Origin: Distichodus sexfasciatus
Lineage: Eukaryota > Chordata > Actinopteri > Characiformes > Distichodontidae
DNA: 64,000 nucleotides
Direction of reading: 5' to 3'
Assembly (NCBI GenBank): GCA_032718565.1
Contig: JAVGVS010000056.1
Span: 636,501-700,500, forward strand
Below, piece after piece: positions 39,601 through 45,664 of this stretch. Both the position numbers and the translations under genes were made by a program. Numbering within the stretch: the first letter of the stretch is position 1; the number at the start of each line of letters is the position of its first letter. The notes beneath the pieces were generated by a model, which saw only the letters and a list, made by a program, of their open reading frames with translations, searched no databases and was not told the DNA's origin.

Positions 39601-41515
39601 TGTTGGACGGGGTTGCGTTGGCATTTATGCACTGTAATAACAAATCTGCCTTGCTGGCCTAAAGGAAATTTAGCTCTTGTGTATGATTTTCTTTAATAGT
39701 ATTTGTTTAATGTCTTCATGCTGAATCACAATACTTTTTAGCGGTGTGACACTGTAGCTAAATTCATAGACCAGTGATTATAAAACATATTTGAAGGATT
39801 TTATGCTTTTTATGAGGATAGCAATATATTATATACAGATAGCAAGAAGGGAAAGTGTTCTGCATTCCATTATTTTCAGTTATGGCAAAAGGAACAGACC
39901 CCTCATTTATTAGCGTGTTTGTGCAGGTGCGTCATTGAGAAAATTATTACTAAAATTCCGTTCACACTCATTTTCTCCAGTGTCATAACAAACTGCTATT
40001 CTGCTCTACAGAAAACTTAATATAGTAAAGGATAAGCAAACAGTAATCTATGTGACGGGTGAATTTTTGGACTTTGGACTGTGTTGCAGAACTCAATAAT
40101 TTATGAAACGAGATCATGTTTCCCGAATGGATCTGGAATAAATGTCAGGATTTCTTAGGGGAACTGACGGATAGATAATGAATATACTGTACTGGGCTGC
40201 TTTCATCAAAGCTAATAGCTGTACTTTTGGGGGGTGCAAGGGGGATGTAGCATGTTTGGCTGGCTAATTAAACATGCATTTAAATAAAGGCGTCTCCTCC
40301 CCCTCGCAACTTTAATTACAGCATGGTATTGCTTCCCTGCAGGAGTAATTGCATCAGGACGCACAGAAGCGGCGGGTCCCACAGCTGCTGCCACCGCTCC
40401 CTCGGGTTCAGTGAGCGGTTTTGGCTCTGCGCCTGTGCTGGGAAGCCAGCAGAGATGGGCCCTGAAGTCTTTTAGAGGGTACGGCCCCCCTGGCAGTAAA
40501 GCACTCCTCACGACCCAGACCAGTGGACCCCAGGAAGCCAAAAGGGGGGCTCTGGAGATCATGGCAATTCCATTCTCTAGGGACAACCATGAAAACTTCT
40601 CTGGGGAAGGAAGGGACTTGATTGAAGACAGTTCCCCGCTCCCTAAGGGCCATCCGTCTCAGTCCTTGCCGCAAAAAGGGATTTCCGAAGAGGAAAAAGA
40701 TACTGAAGGGAGTGGAGGAAAGGACTTATTCAGTGAAGTAAAACATGCTACTCCATCCGAAGGCGAGAATGTGCTGGGACAAACAACAGCCCAATGGCAC
40801 CTTGCGGGATTTCCGACAGGGACGCGACCCAGTGTTGCCAGTGTGTCTGACCCCAAAAAACACCACTCAGACAGCACAGATTTTGAGGCCAGAGGGGAGA
40901 TACTCTACATGCGTCGGCCAACAGAAAAATCTGGGAATGTACCTTTTAACAGGGTCAAAGTCCCTTTGGTCACAAGGAAACAGAATGTGAATCTACAAAA
41001 TGCTTCTGAAATCCAAAGTACTTTCATTCCTACCACTTCAGAACTAACCACAGAAATAACCACAGTAGCTACAAGCGTCACAGACCAAACGTCAGTCAGA
41101 GTCACTGCAATGCCCACTAACAACCAGATTCAACCAACGGAAGCTACCACGTCTGGAGATACTTTGTCCACCACAGATTCAACCCCACCCTTTACTTTGC
41201 TACCAGTAGTTCAAGAAGAAACTCAGGATCCTCAGGACCATGTGCCTACCACATCTGTTTTGACCAATGTTGGGTCTGAGACTACGAGTTATCCACTTCA
41301 ACTGACAACATCAGACATCAAGGAAGCCTCTCAGGTGGAGGTTGAGTCTAGATTGGGAGTTTCAGATTCTTTTGTTGTGAGCCATGGCTGGAGATTGCCT
41401 GCAGAGGATTCTTTTGCCAGTGAAACCCTGCCGTCTTCTACTGCGGGATACACAGGTGGAGATAATTCAAGCGAAGTCGTGACCACCCTGGGAACCAGCC
41501 CTTCGCAAGTACCAG
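6534..41515 (+). CDS. ncan: neurocan-like lectican proteoglycan, 5' part of gene (exons 2-8 of a partial gene)
   Basis: This is the overall span of a split gene for a secreted chondroitin sulfate proteoglycan of neural extracellular matrix. Its N-terminal G1 region (Ig plus two link modules) binds hyaluronan and link protein. Coding segments I can place are 6534-6606, 19816-20208, 30496-30663, 32370-32503, 34889-35161, 35552-36306 and 40343-41515. The order signal peptide, Ig V, link, link, Ser/Thr-rich centre is the lectican order. Neurocan fits better than aggrecan, versican or brevican because of the motifs DNCDAGWLSDQTVR and RPGCYGDR in link 1, the Ig text PRIKWTK and DEQD, and a central region split into two exons. 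The C-terminal EGF, C-type lectin and sushi exons are not in the window. Several middle exons carry frame-disrupting indels (see their entries). A teleost ncana or ncanb paralog is likely; I cannot tell which. Confidence 0.72.
6630..8152. mobile_element. composite family F repeat with inverted ends
   Basis: The left end is ACAGCGTTGGGGAGTAACG, and the right end is GTAGCTTCCCCAACACTGG, its approximate inverse. Inside are the GGTGTTGAATTGGCAGAAGTG and GGATGGAGTCCACCTTGG blocks shared with other copies, a (CT)n tract at 7635-7660, and other insertions around 6850-7060. No coding capacity is seen. It starts about 25 bp after the ncan exon 2 donor. Confidence 0.5.
8153..9029. other. intron 2 sequence
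   Basis: 8455-8520 is the end of another family F copy. 8560-8850 is non-repetitive, moderately GC-rich and could be a conserved non-coding block. A GA-rich run follows at about 8853-8895. No exon is seen. Confidence 0.3.
9030..9260. repeat. family F dispersed repeat
   Basis: Contains AGCTAGCTTTTCAAGCTAAT-type and AAGTAGCTAAGCTACAGTC words plus CACCAAGGTGGACTC, shared with the copies at 3426, 6630, 10553 and 50860. Confidence 0.55.
9261..10552. other. intron 2 sequence with an unassigned unique block
   Basis: 9285-9600 (GGGCCGTGAAGATGCAGCC..., ending in ATCGTATTGTGATTAAAC) resembles degenerate MITE sequence, also seen near 53345 and 52170. 10110-10500 is unique and relatively GC-rich, with no convincing ORF. 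Confidence 0.3.
10553..10806. repeat. family F copy joined to a reversed tRNA-like repeat (family C)
   Basis: 10553-10700 repeats the AAGCTACTTTTAAATTGTGG block. 10715-10806 (TTGCTCAGGGACCCAAT...CCACTAGACCACCACC) matches 48668-48880 and 53737-53830. Confidence 0.55.
10807..13192. other. intron 2 sequence
   Basis: A (TCC)n tract occupies 11361-11402. 11030-11300 contains repeated CTTCTCATCCAAAA / AAGTGAAACGTCTTC words suggesting a degraded element. 11850-12060 is GC-rich and 12160-12400 is unique. A TTTA run ends the segment. No exon is supported. Confidence 0.3.
13193..13940. mobile_element. MITE of the 'CCTCCAGGATTT' family, interrupted and 3' truncated
   Basis: It starts CAGACCCCCAGGATTTCGCG and contains GTTGCGATCGCAACTATTAA, TGGTTAATAAAAATAATAG and TTAAAGAATCATCATAAAAG, shared with 23897-24324, 36367-36796 and 56990-57458. 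Another MITE is inserted at 13256-13642. The right terminal repeat is missing. Confidence 0.7.
13256..13642. mobile_element. nested MITE with CACTGCAAAAAATG ends
   Basis: The ends are CACTGCAAAAAATGA and TCATTTTTTGCAGTG, perfect inverses at this length. The 387-bp body is AT-rich and non-coding. It lies inside the older MITE at 13193-13940, whose sequence resumes after it. Confidence 0.75.
13941..14742. other. intron 2 sequence with a partial SINE
   Basis: 14150-14295 is a truncated family A SINE (CCGGTAAAGATATAACACTGAGG... GTTCATGGTGAAAAATAATCA). The remainder is AT-rich with no recognised feature. Confidence 0.4.
14743..15225. mobile_element. possible MITE with inverted ends
   Basis: GTACTTAACGCT near the left end is matched by the inverse AGCGTTAAGTAT near the right end. 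The body contains short GC-rich non-coding sequence. Borders are approximate. Confidence 0.3.
15299..15762. repeat. two facing fragments of a tRNA-headed fish repeat (family B)
   Basis: 15299-15410 reads CATTCATTCATTATCC...GTCTGTGGGAGGAACCGGA. 15645-15762 is the inverse, ending GGATAATGAATGAATG. Both match the fuller copy at 42794-43152. Confidence 0.6.
15955..16505 (+). mobile_element. internally deleted Tc1-like transposon
   Basis: The terminal inverted repeats, CACTACCAGTCAAAAGTTTG at the left and its inverse CAAACTTTTGACTGGTAGTG at the right, are flanked by TA-rich DNA. About 550 bp remain of an element that is normally about 1.3-1.6 kb. Only the 3' part of the transposase gene is kept. 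Confidence 0.85.
16089..16354 (+). pseudogene. Tc1 transposase C-terminal pseudogene
   Basis: The text TWPPRSPDQT in one frame is followed, after a one-base slip, by MVWDEMDRRVKAKGPTSAQH, HLWELLQDCWKTISGGDL and RMPRVCKAVIKAKGGYF...ESKI. This is the C-terminal DDE part of a Tc1 transposase. At the position where the family has the third catalytic acidic residue (NPIE), the codon is AAG (Lys), so the active site is lost as well as the frame. The N-terminal paired-like DNA-binding domain and the first two catalytic Asp residues are deleted. Confidence 0.8.
16506..18119. other. intron 2 sequence, no gene
   Basis: AT-rich. 17170-17920 contains degraded repeat-like sequence (GAGCTGGGCAAGGTGATCTA... 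ATTATTCAAGTTATTTGAAT... CGTTTCAGCTCTAG) typical of diverged MITEs. No exon is recognised. Confidence 0.3.
18120..19330. promoter_or_regulatory. candidate conserved non-coding block upstream of the Ig exon
   Basis: About 1.2 kb free of recognisable repeats, unlike the rest of intron 2. It has moderate GC and many AT core motifs of homeodomain type (TAATGAATTT, AAATAATAAATTATTCATTA, GATCACAGATTATCAG). Such texture is usual for vertebrate developmental enhancers. No coding frame is convincing. The call is inference from texture only. Confidence 0.3.
19400..19480 (-). mobile_element. tRNA-like head of a family B SINE
   Basis: The reverse complement reads GGTGGCACGGTAGAGCAGTG, then TTAGTGCTGCCACCTCACAG, then a B-box GGTTCGAATCCC, the tRNA-related head of a widespread fish SINE. 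Only this part is present, and it is not a functional tRNA gene. Confidence 0.65.
19816..20208 (+). CDS. ncan: ncan Ig V-type domain exon
   Basis: This 393-bp exon has acceptor CTCTTCAG|ACGCGG and donor GTCACCG|GTAAGC, phase 1 at both ends, and is fully open. It encodes about 131 residues of the immunoglobulin V domain that starts the lectican G1 region and contacts link protein. The disulfide cysteines are at exon residues 31 (LLPCVF) and 113 (YRCEVV). The core Trp lies in PRIKWTK, and the V-set signature DSGVYRC is present. DNVVKV and the end motif DEQDTVPLRVTG closely resemble neurocan. An N-glycosylation sequon (NAS) precedes LELTGL. Codon use is strongly G/C-ending, unlike the AT-rich introns, which fits an exon under selection. 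No lesion is visible, in contrast to the link exons. Confidence 0.88.
20212..20680. repeat. AT-rich degenerate minisatellite based on AGAATTCTAAAAT
   Basis: Words such as GGAATTCTAAAA, CAGAATTCTA, AATTAATAATGGAAT and AATAAAATTAA recur irregularly for about 450 bp immediately after the ncan Ig exon donor. Confidence 0.65.
20681..21479. other. intron 3 sequence with a family F fragment
   Basis: 20940-21080 contains GTGCTCTTAACAGCTGCGAGATGGAGTC-like and GTCCACCTTGGCCAAG words of family F. The rest has no recognised feature. Confidence 0.35.
21703..21798 (-). pseudogene. Tc1 transposase N-terminal helix-turn-helix fragment
   Basis: The minus-strand frame from 21798 reads MARLSTATRHKVVLLHQQGL, then SQTKISKQTGVS, the first helix-turn-helix of Tc1-family transposases. 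It then runs into unrelated element sequence, so only about 32 codons are transposase. It binds terminal repeats in intact relatives; this fragment lacks the second helix domain and the DDE core. Confidence 0.75.
22005..22064 (+). pseudogene. Tc1 transposase C-terminal remnant
   Basis: TGCAAGTGTACCTATAAGAA and the following bases to ACCAAATATTGA match 2262-2323 but carry an in-frame TAA and a changed KAKGG segment. It is non-functional and lies head-to-head with the N-terminal fragment at 21703-21798. Confidence 0.65.
22341..23896. other. intron 3 sequence
   Basis: 22440-22830 is a family F copy in reverse (CTTCCATGTTTGCCTCCATGG, GCCACTTCTGCCAATTCAAC). 22860-23890 is AT-rich with no recognised feature. 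Confidence 0.4.
23897..24324. mobile_element. MITE of the 'CCTCCAGGATTT' family, complete
   Basis: Ends CAGTTCCTCCAGGATTTTG and CAAAATCCTGGAGGGTCTG are near-perfect inverses; length is 428 bp. It is non-coding and shares its interior with 13193, 36367 and 56990. Confidence 0.75.
24447..24666 (+). mobile_element. tRNA-derived SINE (family A)
   Basis: The head has a degraded B box (GTTCAATCCC), then GGCCGGTAAAGGTACCACTG, the GAGCAAGGTACCATCCCC body and the GACAAATAATCACT tail. Confidence 0.75.
24667..26084. other. intron 3 sequence
   Basis: Short CA runs near 24990 and 25770, a GC-richer block at 25155-25300, and AT-rich DNA elsewhere. 25880-25990 contains AACGTTCTTAAGAAGATATT words, also seen just after 26325. 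No exon is seen. Confidence 0.3.
26085..26324. mobile_element. 240-bp MITE with about 47-bp terminal inverted repeats
   Basis: The left end TGACCCGATCTGCCGTACTG and right end (inverse) TGACCCGATCTGCCGTAATG continue matching for about 47 bp with three mismatches, up to TTCTATTTATTT. The centre is short and non-coding. Confidence 0.75.
26325..28317. other. intron 3 sequence
   Basis: 26390-26830 is unique and includes a short CTC tract (26758-26783). 26870-27080 and 27950-28260 are very AT-rich with ATATAT words. 27400-27900 is of mixed composition, with only short open frames. No feature is recognised. Confidence 0.3.
28318..28375 (-). mobile_element. fragment of a family A SINE head
   Basis: The reverse complement contains GATCGGAAGGTTTCTGGTTC followed by AAACTCGGC, a tRNA-like B-box region matching 24470-24505. 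Confidence 0.5.
28376..30055. other. intron 3 sequence, no recognised feature
   Basis: 28560-28850 and 29150-29640 are of moderate GC and could be degraded mobile DNA or unique sequence. No coding text or terminal repeats are seen. Confidence 0.25.
30056..30275 (+). mobile_element. degenerate family A SINE
   Basis: GGTTCCAAGTCCCAGACTGG, GAGGTACTCGCGAGCAATGT and GGTCACATTTCATTG match the family body, with an internal unrelated stretch. It lies about 220 bp before the link-1 exon. Confidence 0.55.
30496..30663 (+). CDS. ncan: ncan link module 1, first half (exon with internal frameshifts)
   Basis: The acceptor is TTCTAG|GTGTGG and the donor ACTGTAAG|GTGAGG. The exon enters in phase 1 reading VTG-VV, the expected start of link module 1. 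The rest of the module is legible only in another frame: HYRASHR, then EAKRVCLENSATIATPGQLQ, then FDAGYDNCDAGWLSDQTVR. Two link cysteines (RVCLEN and DNCDAGW) are kept. The exon is 168 bp; the corresponding lectican exon is 175 bp as I recall it, so about 7 bp net is missing and the frame is lost. The indels cluster within the first 45 bp, where the usual FHYRAASxRYALTFPEA stretch is scrambled. Either the gene is decaying or the assembly has errors here. Confidence 0.72.
30664..32369. other. ncan intron 4
   Basis: GT donor at 30664 and AG acceptor at 32369. 30800-30900 (AAGGGGTGCAAACCATGTG, CACGATCCGATATTATATAG) looks like a degraded MITE. The rest is AT-rich without recognised features. Confidence 0.5.
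32370..32503 (+). CDS. ncan: ncan link module 1, second half (scrambled end, damaged donor)
   Basis: The acceptor is CCGCACAG|GTATCC. Joined in phase 2 to the previous exon it reads VRYPIQSPRPGCYGDRDDTPGV, a clear link-module 1 continuation closest to neurocan. Further on, HREPS is in frame, but the expected acidic-Leu-Phe...Cys-Phe end is legible only in another frame (LFEIICF, around 32463-32485). The start frame returns for ESLQ at the end. The expected length is 128 bp by the family pattern; about 134 bp is seen. At the 3' end, AAGGAGTAAGC looks like a consensus donor AAG|GTGAGTAAGC that has lost TG. A cryptic site, AAGGA|GTAAGC at 32505/32506, could be used but would shift the frame. Confidence 0.65.
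32504..34888. other. ncan intron 5
   Basis: The donor end is damaged (see the exon at 32370). Mostly AT-rich. 34460-34525 is a family F fragment (TTGGGAAGCTACTTTTAAAT). Short open frames near 33630-34240 have no conserved content. Confidence 0.45.
34889..35161 (+). CDS. ncan: ncan link module 2 exon (frameshifted, premature stop)
   Basis: The acceptor is TCTCTTTTAG|GTGAGG and the donor CACAAAG|GTAGGC. The phase-1 frame reads GEVF, then THCHSLGAQLATVGQ, LFLAWQAGLDRCDPGWLAD and RYP, an unmistakable link module 2. The frame then slips: INQPWRNCGGG follows in a second frame, and GFPDTSLFDAFCTK in a third. Without the slips, the entry frame meets TGA at 35091. Cysteines of the module (HCHSL, DRCDPGW, NCGGG, AFC) are all still readable. 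Length is 273 bp against 294 bp recalled for lecticans, a net loss of 21 bp. This module contributes to hyaluronan binding, so a product cut here would lack its end and everything C-terminal. Confidence 0.75.
35162..35551. other. ncan intron 6
   Basis: A short intron. 35199-35290 is a family F fragment (AGTGTTGGGGAATGGCTGC, ACATAAGTAGCTTATCAGG). The open frame running through 35406-35551 is intronic on this model. Confidence 0.5.
35552..36306 (+). CDS. ncan: ncan first central-region exon (frame broken)
   Basis: The acceptor is TGTATTACAG|AAAAAAG and the donor CTAATG|GTAAGT. Entered in phase 1, it reads a short acidic/polar stretch ending LNSADD and then meets TAG at about 35620. A second frame is open up to TGA at 35985 and contains DLDKEDFNSIADNNESSEISEEHVVIHLRPGEVNPAGE in pieces, TTTLSGSLRSGK and SPSLIYTGSG. 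A further TAA lies at 36048 in that frame. The same frame is open again (AASEQLSVDKVKPSGG ... GSQAELAN) and leaves in phase 1, matching the next exon. The composition (acidic, Ser-Gly pairs, Pro-rich) suits the poorly conserved lectican centre. Exact start and the true path between the stops are uncertain. Confidence 0.55.
36307..36366. other. start of ncan intron 7
   Basis: GTAAGT donor and short AT-rich sequence before the MITE. Confidence 0.5.
36367..36796. mobile_element. MITE of the 'CCTCCAGGATTT' family
   Basis: Starts CAGACCCTCCAGGATTTCGC and ends ATCCTGGAGGAACTG (inverse of the start). The internal TGGTTAATCAAAATAGTAG and TTAAAGAATCATTATAAAGG words are shared with the other copies. 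Confidence 0.75.
36797..37429. other. intron 7 sequence
   Basis: An AT dinucleotide-rich run at 36815-36880, then unique sequence. No feature is recognised. Confidence 0.3.
37430..38393. mobile_element. MITE with TGTTTACACGTATG ends carrying a nested MITE
   Basis: The left end GCCTGTTTACACGTATG and the inverse right end CATACGTGTAAACAGGC match, followed on both sides by related TTTTTATAAACA sequence. 37498-37745 inside is an internal piece of the 'CCTCCAGGATTT' family. No coding capacity is seen. Confidence 0.7.
38394..40342. other. intron 7 sequence, mainly unique
   Basis: 38460-38640 has conserved-non-coding texture (CAGCATGCATTATTTACATC, TCTAATTAATGCACCGCGG). A GT tract lies at 38649-38662. 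38900-40330 is AT-rich unique sequence ending in a normal acceptor. Confidence 0.3.
40343..41515 (+). CDS. ncan: ncan large central exon, chondroitin-sulfate and mucin-like region
   Basis: The acceptor is CTTCCCTGCAG|GAGTAA and the donor GTACCAG|GTGAGT. The exon is 1173 bp and open throughout in the frame set by the phase-1 junction with 36306, reading GVIASGRTEAAGP at the start and PSQVP at the end. It is hydrophilic and rich in Ser, Thr, Pro and Glu, with a long Thr/Ser cluster about 41030-41300 suited to O-glycans. Candidate chondroitin sulfate sites are SGFG near the start, SGEG at about 40598-40611 (ENFSGEGRD) and EGSGG at about 40705-40719. N-glycosylation sequons are NFS, NAS and NSS. 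The phase-1 end suits an EGF exon next. The ATG at 40411 is an internal methionine, not a start. Confidence 0.72.
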
Positions 41516-42793
41516 GTGAGTCTCTCTATTGTCTTGTCATCCACATGCTCCATAACCACTCGCTCCTGATGTGTGACAGTGTTATGATTAGCTTGTCCTT
41601 TGTTGAGCACCACATCTCATCTTAAGTGGCTTCAGCTCGCTGAGCGAAAGCTTCATTTTTCATGCTGCGGATGTTTCCTCCATTCTCTCCCTCCCGGCTT
41701 GTGTCTCTTGTCTCTCTGCTGCTACACAATGCAAGGGATAAGTGTAAACAAAGAAACTGCAGGGGATTGAAGCGACCCCGGCAAAGTAATTAGAAGGTCG
41801 GGGCCAACACAATTAGGGCGACTGGCTAAGGCAAAGATCTTAGTCCCGAACAAATCAATGTTGATGGAAGCTGCTAGATGTGTGCAGTAATTGACTCGAG
41901 TCTCTCTCGCTTGTTCATGTCCGTGTTTTAAAATGGCGCAGGGTGGGTAAGCTCATCCTCCTTCTTGTTCAGATCGATTGTTCTGAGTGGCAGAACCCGG
42001 TGGAGAAATAGGCTACGATTTGTACACTAGTGAGTGTAACGTGAGTTTGAGCAAATAGCTTCTTAGGTATGATTAATGCAAACCAAGATGTCTTCTGATG
42101 TAGACATCGCCCCACTCAAAAAGCAAATGTATTCTGAAGAGTATGCATACAGAGCACATTTTACCGTTTAATACTTTCTATTATGGAGTGAATTCCACTT
42201 ACAGGTAAAAATCTATATTGCAAAAATCTTAGGAGTGCATTTTTTGTGGTACTCATTGGCCAGTTTCTCATCATGGCACTCAAGTTGGCGTGGTATTGTT
42301 TAGATGGCAGTGACACTGGTTTAGTAATGACAACTAATTAATGGCATTGGTACGAGTGCGTAACGCTCGTACACTACTGTTTTGTCAGTGTCACAGGATT
42401 TTGGGAGGTTTGCATTTGGCAATATTACTTGGATAGCAGTTTCTGACCACAGCACGCACAGTCCAACTGATTACCTTATTAATGATATAGTTTGTGTGCA
42501 TGAAAAAGACCACATAGCCAGGTATCTGGGAAATCTGTGATATATCCATGTGTTTTTGCCTTCCATTTACATGAAAACCGAGGTTTAATTCATTGAAAAC
42601 CATTATTTCTGAAACCTTGGGCAAAGTGGAGATTTGAGAACACTCAGTTTTCACCTCCGCATGTAGACAGAAGAAAACGGTGTTTTAAGTTTTCAAACGT
42701 CACAGTATGTGGCAGAAAATGCATTAGCGTCAGGTTCGCGACAGGAAGTCATGACATTCGTAGTTTTGTTTTTTCAGGATTCTGCTAACATGG
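41516..42793. other. start of ncan intron 8, mostly unique sequence
   Basis: The donor of the large central exon opens this intron. About 41630-41990 is non-repetitive, with moderate GC and short AT homeobox-like words, and resembles conserved non-coding DNA; that is inference. I see no EGF, lectin or sushi coding text. 42180-42710 contains ordinary AT-rich sequence. Confidence 0.35.
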
Positions 42794-43152
42794 CTTTATT
42801 CATTCATCCATTATCCGAATCACTTAATCCCAACTGGGGTTGCGGGGGGAACTACGGGCGGAAGGCGGGGACCAACCCTGGGCAGGCGCCAACGCACCGC
42901 AGGGAACCTGCACTCACACAATCACACTCTCAGTTACACCTTACTGGGCCAATTTAGAGTCGCCAATTAACCCATATGGCATGCATTTAGACTGTCCTAG
43001 GATACAGGAGCACCCGAAGGAAACCCATGCCAACACAGGGAGAGCGTGCAAACTCCACGCAGAAAGGCCCTACGCCCAACCGGGGGATCGATACCCAGAA
43101 CCTTCTTGCAATGAGGCGGCAGAGCTAATCACTGCACCACCGTGCCGCCCCT
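42794..43152 (-). mobile_element. tRNA-headed fish SINE/composite repeat (family B), near full length
   Basis: On the + strand it starts TTCATTCATCCATTATCCGA and ends GCACCACCGTGCCGCCCC. The reverse complement therefore begins with a tRNA-like head (GGCGGCACGGTGGTGCAGTG, then a B-box-like GGTATCGATCCCC). Other copies or fragments lie at 15299, 15645, 19400, 53655, 53872, 56000 and 59385. Confidence 0.75.
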
Positions 43153-44963
43153 AACATGGCTTTATGTTCTCATTACACTGCCGCCTATAGGCTCGTAATA
43201 GCTCTTGACGGCGTATTTATGCGGATTGGTGTAAATGAATATTGTTTGGAAAACAATCAGGTGTGAATCAGAGGGGGAAATAGCAACTTCTGTAAATACA
43301 CGGTTATGCGTGTTAAACGTGGCCTATATCTGCAAGGACCAGGAATGGGAACCCACATTCAAGACAGAACCTACTTTCACCTTTATAATTCATGAAAGCA
43401 CAATTTCCTTAAACATCTTGACTTTGTGTTAAAACTGAGGTCCTGTCCACATGAACTACATTATACATTTAAGTCTTTGGTGTGTGTGACTATTTTAAGG
43501 AAACCCCTTTTCCTGTTGTCCTTTGGGAATGTGCTTGACATTGCAGTGAACTTACTGTTAACATTTATTTTGTGCGATAATGCTGCACAGAACACACGGA
43601 GCAGAACAAAAAAAAGAATCTCTCGCCATCTCTATTAACTCCCATGACCTGTCTGTGCCATTCTAAAACAGCTGACACTCCACAACTTAAAAAGGGAACT
43701 GACAAGCAAATAACAGAGTTAATGAGAAAGCCTGGGCGCTTCAAGCAAAGATAGGAGAGCTCTGTTTGTCCTCTTTTTGCCAGCAGTGCGGGTGGAAGTT
43801 CACTGGGCTCTTTAATCAATGATCTGCTAGTGGAGAGGTTTTTGCTCTCTGCCTTCCCCAGGAGGCCTTTTAGGTATCACTGAGGAATGGCGGTTATCGT
43901 GGAAGTGATAACAGCAGTGCAGGGCCAAAATCTGTGTCCCTTTCCTAATCGGGAATTGGGCATCATTCTAGTTCTAGAAACGAACAGAGATGGGTGTTGT
44001 ATAATAATCACAGTAATCATAAAAAGAACCCTAATATGTCACCAGAGATTAAGGAATCATGTTAATTTGAAATACTCACTGTGAGAGCAAATCCTTGCTT
44101 TCTCATTTGCTAAGAGCTCTTGAGTTGTCTTTGTACGTGACACATACCAAAAAAGAGTCTTAAGTCTTGGGTTGTCTTTCGTCGTCTTTTCTTTACTACA
44201 ATTCAAGGTTTTACAGACAAGAAATGAATCCCTAAGACCACAAAGATACTTTACGTGGCGTTACGTGACGGTCAAAAAACTGTAGCGCTCCGGAGCTCTT
44301 AGCTCCTTCACATTCAATGTGAAACTAAAGCCTTTACGTTCTTACATCATACGTAACTTAAGATTACGACACGTAAGGCACATATTACTTCTATTGTTAC
44401 ATAGTAGTACATTTAACATGCATACGTATTGATAGAATTCTATTACGTAGCACTGTACGCGGAAAGTTATGGAAGATTCCAGAAACATTTCTCTACTTTC
44501 TACTGTAAACAACTACAGAACATGAAATCTAAATATTCACACATTCATACACACAAAATGGCTCTAACACTCACTGACAAAATTAGTACAACCAGAATAT
44601 TCACTTTTTAAAATGTCATTTATAGCCTGTAAATCGTGTTTATGTTTTGGTTACGTATTTTGGCCTGTAGCACCAACCACTGCTATCAGCCAGTCACGAA
44701 GTCATAGCATTTCGGCATCCAGGTTGCCAATTACAACTGAGCTGCAGCTACAAGCATTCTGGATTCTGGATGTCTGATGTTACTAAAACTAAAAGGCTTC
44801 ACTCTGGCTCTCAAAAAGAAATTTATGCTACAAATAAATAACTTCTTCGCAAATAATCAAGCATTATACGATCTACAGACGATCAACTTACAGTGTAGAA
44901 CTCGTCACTTGTCGTGCTAGGTCCTTGCAGATCGGTTCTTGCAGGATTCGGCCAACCTACCTG
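43153..44963. other. intron 8 sequence, no gene
   Basis: 43430-43900 is unique and contains GA-rich and mixed text. 44180-44480 has several TTACGT/ACGTAA words without clear ends. No EGF-type exon is found. Confidence 0.3.
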
Positions 44964-45664
44964 CAGAGGTGGGCAAAGTAGCTAACTTCATTGCTTAAGT
45001 GAAAGTACAGATACCACTAGTCAAATGTTACTCCAATACAAGTGAAAGTCATACAGTCAAATTTTTACTGAAGTTAAAGTACTGAAGTACTTGTTTTAAA
45101 AAATACCTAAGTATTAAAAGTACATCTTCTTTCATTGCATTGTTGCATTATTACCACAACACTTACAATCCCTAATGCCTCTGACTAGCTTGTAGAAGCT
45201 GTAGAATAAGGAACTGGTAGAATGTTCCAGAATGAAACACAAGCAGAACTGATAAAGAAAACCAGTCATTAATTTATTTTCTTAATTAAGTGTAAGATTA
45301 CACACCCCCACAAAACAGCATGGTAGTGTTCTGACACAGCTCTGGCAGTGTGTGCACACATACAGTATATCTGTGTATGTTAATCAGGAGGACAGTGCAG
45401 TAGCCGTAAATGCAGCTCACAACATAACATCAACATTCCAACCTGCGTAAAACCCAGCCCTACATCTCCAGCTTCGTGACTTTCCAACAGCAACAATGTT
45501 AATCAAGACAGAAAACAGCAGAACCTGTTACTGTTGATGTTGGGGTTTTGATAACCCTTCCCTTTTTGTTCTCCTTTTTCTTCTTCTTCTTCTTCTTCTT
45601 CTTCTTCTTCAATGCGTCACCGCATTGTCAAACCACCGTAACTCAGGGACAATACCCATCTTTG
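44964..45664. mobile_element. hAT-like MITE with CAGAGGTGGGCA end
   Basis: It begins CAGAGGTGGGCAAAGTAGC and ends near ATACCCATCTTTG. Interior AAGTACTGAAGTACTTG and AAAGTACATC words are typical of this fish family and resemble 217-931. A (TTC)n tract at 45578-45610 lies inside. Confidence 0.5.

Noticed and set aside
40411..40413. ATG as a translation start for the large central ORF
   Set aside because: The frame is open upstream to a good acceptor at 40342 and continues the previous exon's phase; this is an internal Met.
41516..41625. C-terminal extension of the central ORF
   Set aside because: Follows a consensus GTGAGT donor, so it is intron.
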